Source of the DNA: Megalobrama amblycephala
Taxonomy: Eukaryota > Chordata > Actinopteri > Cypriniformes > Xenocyprididae
DNA length: 64,000 nt
NCBI RefSeq assembly: GCF_018812025.1
Contig: NC_063065.1
Span: forward strand, 30,430,288 to 30,494,287
Direction of reading: 5' to 3'
The translations under genes were made by a program, and so were the position numbers. The notes under the pieces were generated by a model that ran no database searches, was not told where the DNA came from, and was given only the letters and a program-made list of their open reading frames with translations. Shown in pieces: positions 57,962 to 64,000 of the stretch. Within the stretch, counting starts at the first letter, position 1; the number at the start of each line of letters is the position of its first letter.

Positions 57962-58832
57962 CTATCACCAGCCACAAGAAGACAAAAAGAGCTTGTCAAA
58001 TCTACAGCAAGGTTGCCACATTCCAAGGTTGAGCATTTAAATTAATATATTTATTATTTATGTTAAAAAGAACAACTAAGAAACTTCATGTTGTTTTCAG
58101 GTTTCTGAAAATCAAATTATAATGTAATCTTGATGCACATCAATTTAATTACAGTAATTCTATGTAGACATTTTTATTGGCATATAGATAAGCATATTCA
58201 GAGTTTGATGACTTCTCCATAACTCACTGCTGAATGTACAAACAACTATGTTTAAGTCTGCTGAAGTTTTTATATTTTTATAAAATCTAAGCCAATTTAT
58301 TCAAAATATATTGTTTGCAATGAACAGCATTTGGTTTCCTGTAATTATGGTCTGATATCCAGTTACAGGAATTGTTTGGTAGAGGTTATTGTTGTCAAGG
58401 GCAATGAGTTAAAGATTAAATTTATTACCAATTTTTACACAAATCCAATGTTTTACATACTTTTTTTCTGCAACTGCTTGAAATCTTGAGGTACTGAAAT
58501 GACATTGGAAAGTTTGGAGATGATTCCACTCCAGGGAATCAAGTCCTCAGAAAAGATGTTTGGTTTTTAACTTTTTTTATTTTAACACAATGTCTTAGAA
58601 ATGCACCGTTCATGTGCAAGGTATAAGTCAATAGTCAATGACGTTGGTTTTATGCTCACAAATAAAAACAGTTGTAAAGCAGATTAATGGAACACAAAAA
58701 CATGTTCTGTGTGAACCGACCCTTCACCTGGTAAGTCATTTCACTCGTTGAAGTCCGTTGTTAACTAGCCAAATTAAAAAAAAAAAAAAAAAAAAAGAAA
58801 ATAAATCTGATTTGAAAATCTGAAAAACAGAA
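57962..58832. other. Minus-cadherin intron upstream of the EC5 exon, unassigned
   Basis: I looked for the preceding EC4/EC5 exon (a DVNDN-type motif on the minus strand) and did not find it. It must lie beyond the DIRS element or outside the window. A 22-A tract is at 58774-58795. Confidence 0.45.
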
Positions 58833-59225
58833 AACGTCTCGGTTACAAAGGTAACCCTCGTTCCCTGAAGGAGGGAACGGAGACGTACGTCGGACAGACC
58901 GACGAATAGGAATAGGAATCTCGCCAGAGAGGCCAATCTACTTCGAGTGTAACTAAACGAGCCAATGCACATTGGCATGCAATCATCTGCATCAGCTGCT
59001 CGCCTCGCAGCGCAGGTATATAATGAGCAGCAGGTGCGTTGCATCTTCAGGTTTTCGCTGAGGAGCCGAACTAAGCAGGCGGCAGCACAGCAGGACAACA
59101 ACTGTGGCGACGGGACGTACGTCTCCGTTCCCTCCTTCAGGGAACGAGGGTTACCTTTGTAACCGAGACGTTCCCATTCAGTCGGTCACGTTCGACGTAC
59201 GTCGGACAGACCGACGAATAGGAAT
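58833..59225. repeat. DIRS terminal repeat with 59-bp inverted arms and TATA box
   Basis: Arms 58833-58891 and 59114-59172 are exact inverted copies by eye, starting AACGTCTCGGTTACAAAGGT. A direct repeat starting GACGTACGTCGGACAGACCG is at 58882-58913 and 59194-59225. Between the arms a TATATAA box lies at 59017-59023 on the plus strand, so this end may also hold a promoter, as is known for DIRS inverted terminal repeats. Confidence 0.75.
59017..59023 (+). promoter_or_regulatory. TATA-like box in the DIRS terminal repeat
   Basis: TATATAA follows a GC-rich stretch (CGCCTCGCAGCGCAGG) and lies about 95 bp before the second inverted arm. Promoter role inferred from position only. Confidence 0.35.
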
Positions 59226-59772
59226 CCCTACCAAAGCACCACAGGAGCTGCCCTCCTCCAGCGCTCTGTTGTAAGCCACCTGAACCCCCTTGCCTGCGGA
59301 CGGTGGGACAGGGCTAACACACAGAGAGGGTCGATCACTGTTGTTCCCAAACCCATTCAGTGAGACTATTGGATAACGCTGGGAAAGCGTAACCTTTCGT
59401 TGAAAGGAACGCTGCGGAAGCCACATCCTTCCCCGAAGGAGTTATGTGGAGAAGTACATATGGACTAACCCTGTAGGGCTGTGCTACATATGGAAGAACT
59501 GGGGTGACTCCAACTCGGTAGAGATGGGTTCTCCCAGAGGGAAAGACACGGGCTTCGTTTAGGAGCAACCGTGGAGAAGCCATATGGGATCCCCGTAGGG
59601 TCACACATATGGAACCCAGCCTAAATCCGGTTCTCAAGGATTCAACGGAGTATAGGCCTGGCGCCGGACGCTCCGCCACGTCGGCTGCCGAAGGGTAACC
59701 GGAGGACTCAACAGGGTCTGCCCGTAGGGACTCTCTGGAGCAAAAAAGCGCACGCAGCGCAGCAAGCCGACA

Positions 59773-61085
59773 CTAAGCCGGGGCCTCTCCGTGCCTCTGA
59801 CCTGAGGCGAGAACACGGGAGGAGACCGGCTCGACACGAAGGCTATAGTATCTAGCGAACGTGTTAGGTGTCGCCCAGCCCGCAGCTCTACAAATGTCTG
59901 TTAGCGAGGCGCCACGAGCCAGCGCCCAGGAAGATGCTACACCTCTCGTGGAGTGAGCATGCAACCTGAGCGGGCAGGGCACGCCCTGAGCTTGGTAAGC
60001 CAGGGCGATGGCATCCACTATCCAGTGGGCCATCCTCTGCTTGGAGACAGCCTTTCCCTTCTGCTGGCCTCCGTAACAGACAAAGAGCTGGTCTGAGGTC
60101 CTGAAGCTTCGAGTTCTGTCTATGTACAGTCGCAAGGCGCGGACTGGACAGAGCAAAGCCAGGGCTGGGTCTGCCTCCTCCGAGGGCAGCGCTTGCAGGC
60201 TCACCACCTGGTCCCTGAAGGGAGTGGTAGGAACCTTGGGCACATAGCCAGGCCGGGGTCTCAGTACCACGTGGCTGTCACCCGGCCCGAACTCTAGGCA
60301 CGATTCGTCAACCGAAAATGACTGCAGGTCCCCTACCCTCTTGATAGAGGCCAATGCAACCAGCAGCAAAGTCTTCATAGACAGAATCTTTAAATCTGCC
60401 GACTGCAAAGGCTCAAAGGGAGCAATCTGGAGTGCTCTTAGCACCAGAGCGAGGTCCCAAGAGGGTATGGAGGGGGGACGAGGAGGATTTAACCGTCTCG
60501 CCCCCTAAGGAACCTGACGACCAGGTCGTGCTGACCAACAGATTTGCCATCTATGTGGTCATGGTAAGCGGAGATAGCAGCAGAATGGACTTTGAGGGTG
60601 GAGGGGGACAGCCTACGCTCCAACCCTTGCTGCAAGAAGGAAAGCACGACACCGATCGAGCATCTTCGGGGGTCTTCTCGGCGAGAAGAGCACCACTCGA
60701 CGAACAGGTTCCACTTCGAGGCATAGGCACGTCTCGTAGACAATGCACGAGCCGAAGTGATGGTGTTAAGTACCTCGGGGGGTAAGTCACCTAGAACCTC
60801 CGCGTCCCGTCCAGGGACCAGACATGGAGTTTCCAGAGGTCTGGACGCGGGTGCCAAAGAGTGCCCCGTCTCTGAGAAAGAAGGTCCTTCCTCAGAGGAA
60901 TGGGCCAGGGAGGGGCTGTCGCGAGGAGTGAGAGTTCTGGGAACCAGGTCCGGTTGGGCCAGTAGGGCGCAACTAACAAGACCTGCTCCTCGTCCTCCCT
61001 GACTTTGCACAGGGTCTGTGCAAGTAGGCTCACTGGGGGAAACGCATATTTGCGCAGGCCCCGGGCCAGCTGTGTGCCAGTGCAT
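59773..61085 (-). pseudogene. DIRS tyrosine recombinase, one-base frameshift
   Basis: The N-terminal part (61085-60489) includes STRRAYASKWNLFVEWC and LSPSTLKVHSAAISAYHDHI, a core-binding domain. The C-terminal part (60444-59773, open somewhat further upstream) includes ASIKRVGDLQSFSV (first catalytic Arg), HAHSTRGVASSW (His-x-x-Arg) and TFARYYSLRV (nucleophile Tyr), so all catalytic residues are present. The two parts are in different frames. The break maps to a five-C run at 60501-60505 on the plus strand, where the sister copy near 13020-13030 reads on without a break (YLRGTRRLN). The enzyme would integrate the circular DNA copy. Confidence 0.82.
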
Positions 61086-63090
61086 CTGTCCCGAGTGTTC
61101 CCCCGGTCAGAGAGTAAAACAACTGGCAGTGGGAGGTTTCTGGTGAGGCAAACAGGTCTACCTGAGCCTCTCCGAACTCTCTCCAGATCAGCTGAACCAC
61201 CTGGGGGTGGAGTCGCCACTCTCCTGGCAGCGCAGCTCGTGATAGCTCGTCGGCCACACGGTTGAGCACACCGGGAACATGAATGGCGCGAAGCGACCTC
61301 AGATGCTTCCGACTCCACAGGAGGAGATGGCGGGCGAGTTGCGACATGCGACGGGAGCGTAGACCACCTTGATGGTTGATGTACGCAACGGTCGCAGTGT
61401 TGTCCGTACGGACCAGTACATGCTTGCCCCGTAGCAGGCCTTTGAGGCGGCTCAGAGCAAGACGTACTGCCAGCAACTCGAGGCAGTTGATGTGCCAATG
61501 CAGATGGGGTCCCGTCCAAACCCCTGACACTGCATGCCCGTTGTACGTGGCACCCCAGCCGGTGGCAGAAGCATCTGTGAACACCACAGCATGCCGGGAC
61601 ACCTGTTCTAGGGGCACTCCTGCCCAGAGAAACAAGGGGTCCGACCACGGACTGAAGGTTCGGCGGCACTCCTGAGTGATTGGCACCCGGAACGTGCCGC
61701 GTTGCCACGCCCATCTCGGGACTCGGCCGTGAAGCCAGTGCTGAAGCGGTCTCATATGAAGCAGACCGAGCGGTGTTACAGCCGCAGCAGCCGCCATATG
61801 CCCCAGGAGCCTCTGAAAGAACTTCAGTGGGACCGCTGTCCTGCCATTGAATGTATTCAGGCAGTTCAACACCGACCGAGCACGTTCCTCTGTGAGGCGT
61901 GCTATCTGCTCGACCGAATCCAACTCCATACCGAGAAAAGAGATCCTCTGCACCGGGGCGAGTTTGCTCTTTTCCCAGTTGACCTGAAGCCCCAACTGGC
62001 TGAGGTGTCTGAGCACCAAATCCCTGTGTTCGCACAACTGATCCCGGGACTGTGCTAGAATGAGCCAGTCGTCGTGATAGTTGAGGATGCGAACACCCTG
62101 TTCTCTCATGGGAACAAGGGCTCCCTCCACGACTTTGGTGAAGACGCGGGGAGACAGGGCCAGCCCGAAGGGTAGGACTCTGTACTGATATGCCTGACCT
62201 TCGAATGCGAACCGCAGGAAAGGCCTGTGCCGCGGAAGGATCGAGACATGAAAGTACGCGTCCTTCAGGTCGATCGCTGCAAACCAATCCCAGGGACGGA
62301 TGCATTCGAAAATGCGTTTCTGCGTGAGCATCTTGAACGGTAGCTTGTGAAGGCTCCGATTCAAGACTCGCAGATCCAGGATCGGTCGTAACCCGCCGCT
62401 TTTCTTGGGTACAATGAAGTAGGGACTGTAGAACCCTGACCTCATATCGGCTGGAGGGACCGGCTCTATCGCATCCTTCGCCAGTAGGACTGCGATCTCC
62501 GCACGCAAGACAGGGGCATCGACATCTTTCATTACAGTGAAGTGGACGCCCCTGAACCTGGGGGGACGCCGGGCGAACTGAATCGCGTAGCCGAGCCTGA
62601 TGGTCCGAATGAGCCAGCGGGACGGACTGGGGAGCGCTAACCAGGCTCCCAGAGACCGCACCAGCGGGACCAGAGGAACCACAGGCGCACCCGCAGCGGG
62701 GCAGCGAGGTGGAACGCAGGGACGTGGCCCGGGAGGCTCTCTCTGCGAGGCGGCCCGAAGCGGCGTCACAGTGTGCTGTGCAACACTTACCTGCTTCCAC
62801 GGGTGGACAGAGGGAGCAGTCGAGGCTTTGACTGCCTGCTGCTCGCTGCTGTCCGCTGGCGACAGAAGAGGGGGATGAGAGTGGTGAGGTTCTTGCCCTC
62901 CCACTGCTCTCCGAGCCCTCTTCGGACCCGGAGAAAGAGGAAACTGCTCTTTTATTGAGAATTTGGGTACCGCTGGCTGCTGGGCCAGCGGCGGAACAAA
63001 AACAGAAGGAAACAAAAGATTCTCCACCCGGCCCTCCTCCGGGGGAAGGAGCGGTGCGGTCACCACCTCCTGTAGAGCAGTCCCCTCCAT
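61030..63090 (-). CDS. DIRS reverse transcriptase-RNase H polyprotein
   Basis: Open from ATG 63090, directly after the gag stop at 63107, although the frame is open further upstream to 63375. The N-terminal linker is followed by RT with SGFYSPYFIVPKKSGGLRPI, DWFAAIDLKDAYFHV, YRVLPFGLALSPRVFTKVVE and the catalytic YHDDWLIL (about residue 338). RNase H follows with VVFTDASATGWGA, HINCLELLAVRLAL, VRTDNTATVAYINHQGG and NRVADELSR. It overlaps the recombinase frame at its 3' end, as is usual for DIRS. It is uninterrupted over about 690 codons, so this enzyme may still be functional. Confidence 0.87.
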   Translation of the reverse strand: MEGTALQEVVTAPLLPPEEGRVENLLFPSVFVPPLAQQPAVPKFSIKEQFPLSPGPKRARRAVGGQEPHHSHPPLLSPADSSEQQAVKASTAPSVHPWKQVSVAQHTVTPLRAASQREPPGPRPCVPPRCPAAGAPVVPLVPLVRSLGAWLALPSPSRWLIRTIRLGYAIQFARRPPRFRGVHFTVMKDVDAPVLRAEIAVLLAKDAIEPVPPADMRSGFYSPYFIVPKKSGGLRPILDLRVLNRSLHKLPFKMLTQKRIFECIRPWDWFAAIDLKDAYFHVSILPRHRPFLRFAFEGQAYQYRVLPFGLALSPRVFTKVVEGALVPMREQGVRILNYHDDWLILAQSRDQLCEHRDLVLRHLSQLGLQVNWEKSKLAPVQRISFLGMELDSVEQIARLTEERARSVLNCLNTFNGRTAVPLKFFQRLLGHMAAAAAVTPLGLLHMRPLQHWLHGRVPRWAWQRGTFRVPITQECRRTFSPWSDPLFLWAGVPLEQVSRHAVVFTDASATGWGATYNGHAVSGVWTGPHLHWHINCLELLAVRLALSRLKGLLRGKHVLVRTDNTATVAYINHQGGLRSRRMSQLARHLLLWSRKHLRSLRAIHVPGVLNRVADELSRAALPGEWRLHPQVVQLIWREFGEAQVDLFASPETSHCQLFYSLTGGTLGTDALAHSWPGACANMRFPQ

Positions 63091-63106
63091 CTCCGGGTCG
63101 CCCGTC

Positions 63107-63993
63107 CTAGGGCCGCTTGGACTTGGCCTTGCCACCCTTCTTCTTGGGGGGTGGCGGGACGGGCTGGGCGCTCCGACCGCGACCGGCTCCACGGCGCCGC
63201 TTAGTCGGAGGCTGCTGCTGCTGGGGCGCGGGAGCGGGGGCGGCCGCAGGGGGGCGCCCTCGGCGACGGGCAGTCTGAGGTGCTGCGGGCGGTGGTGGAG
63301 CAGCAGCTGACCGCCTCGGCAGGATGTGACTGATGGCCTCAGACTGCTTTTGTACAGTCGAGAACTGTTGGGCAAAGTTCTCGACCGCGTCGCCGAACAG
63401 GCCGGTCTGGGACACGGGGGAATTAAGAAACCTGACCTTGTCGGTATCCCTCATGTCCGCGAGACACAGCCAGAGATGGCGCTCCTGGACCACAAGTGTG
63501 GACATCGCACGACCCACTGACCGCGCCGTAACCTTCGTCGCACGAAGCGCGAGGTCCGTCGCAGCACGAAGTTCCTGAAGAACTTGTGGGTCATGACCAC
63601 CCTCGTGCAGATCCTTCAGTGCCTTGGCCTGATGGACCTGCAACAACGCCATAGCGTGTAGGGCAGAGGCAGCTTCCCCACAGGCCTGGTAAGCCTTGCC
63701 GGTAAGATCCGACGAGTGCTTACAGGCCTGGGAAGGGAGAGACGGCTCCCCCGCCAGGTGGAGTTAGGGCACAGTTGCATAGCAACGGCCCGTTCCACAG
63801 GGGGTATGCGCGTATAACCCTTCGCTGCCCCGCCGTCAAGGGTGGTGAGGGAGGAGGACCCACCGACACGGTTTCGGGCAGTAAAAGGTGCCGTCCACGT
63901 GCCAGTGAGCTCTTCATGCACCTCCGGGAAGAAAGGCACTGGGGTGGGGGGCTGAGAACCAGCCCTTGCCACCCCGAGATACCAATCGTCCAA
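63107..63993 (-). pseudogene. DIRS gag-like protein, partial, one-base frameshift
   Basis: It runs off the right edge (first readable part LDDWYLGVARAG). A frame change at a five-C run (63748-63752, plus strand) separates PPVERAVAMQLCPNSTWRG from the continuing LPSQACKHSSDLTGKAYQAC. After this come ASALHAMALLQVHQAKALKD, a helical region and a C-terminal Pro/Ala/Lys-rich basic tail (KKKGGKAKSKRP) likely to bind nucleic acid. The stop is at 63109-63107. Confidence 0.7.
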
Positions 63994-64000
63994 CCTCGAG

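Larger units (their letters stand above)
58833..64000 (-). mobile_element. DIRS-type retrotransposon, near complete, runs off the right edge
   Basis: On the minus strand from the right edge: gag-like ORF, reverse transcriptase plus RNase H ORF, tyrosine recombinase ORF, then terminal repeat structure at 58833-59225. DIRS elements integrate with a tyrosine recombinase instead of a DDE integrase and have inverted or split terminal repeats. The copy is GC-rich (in contrast to its AT-rich surroundings) and largely open, with two one-base frameshifts (at 60501-60505 and 63748-63752). It lies upstream of the known minus-cadherin exons and in the same orientation. Confidence 0.88.

Noticed and set aside
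60791..62800. 669-codon minus-strand open frame overlapping the RT-RNase H frame
   Set aside because: Ser/Arg-rich shadow of the GC-rich RT frame, which carries all the conserved motifs. Its final part coincides with the start of the recombinase region only.

Overview
The window looks like a teleost, most likely cyprinid, nuclear genome. It is AT-rich and dense in DNA transposons: Tc1/mariner, hAT, a TTAA-flanked element and foldback MITEs. It also carries an L2-type LINE with the cyprinid 3' tail (AAGCTGCTTT ... AAATAAAGGTGACTTGA), DIRS retroelements with tyrosine recombinase, a tRNA-derived SINE and many TA/CA microsatellites. No bacterial-style genes, CRISPR arrays, rRNA or free-standing tRNA genes were seen.

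Two host genes are present, both type II classical cadherins, arranged tail to tail. The plus-strand gene enters from the left. Nine exons (1342-22082) encode the C-terminal 612 residues: EC2 to EC5, the transmembrane segment and the cytoplasmic tail. All splice sites and phases agree. The minus-strand gene enters from the right. Only its last three exons lie inside the window (57961-57844, 55325-55074, 42447-41936): an EC5 piece, the EC5/transmembrane exon and a full classical tail. About 19.9 kb of repeat-rich DNA separates the two stop codons. The minus gene has textbook p120- and beta-catenin-binding sequences. The plus gene keeps the beta-catenin core but has lost the acidic p120 core and the distal end of the catenin-binding region.

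Region by region: 1-22 kb is the plus gene, with introns holding MITEs, an apparently intact Tc1-like transposon (9083-10740), a decayed DIRS copy split by a SINE (about 11.6-15.1 kb) and an hAT element with a perfect 8-bp target duplication (17405-18369). 22-36 kb is intergenic: foldback elements, LTR-like sequences and satellites. 36.0-40.9 kb is an L2-like LINE whose reverse transcriptase is split by a 1178-bp hAT insertion with a perfect 8-bp target duplication. 41.9-58 kb is the minus gene. Its large intron holds an hAT MITE, a 3.35-kb inverted-repeat element with 42-bp periodic motifs (44910-48257), and a decayed hAT (48550-51560) that itself contains a TTAA-flanked element (49961-50639); a decayed Tc1 lies in the next intron. 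58.8-64 kb is a near-complete DIRS retrotransposon on the minus strand that runs off the right edge.

The most noteworthy observations are the divergent cytoplasmic tail of the plus cadherin, the 3.35-kb long-inverted-repeat element with periodic palindromic sites, and the Tc1 copy with identical 221-bp inverted repeats. All calls come from reading the sequence; no database search was run.
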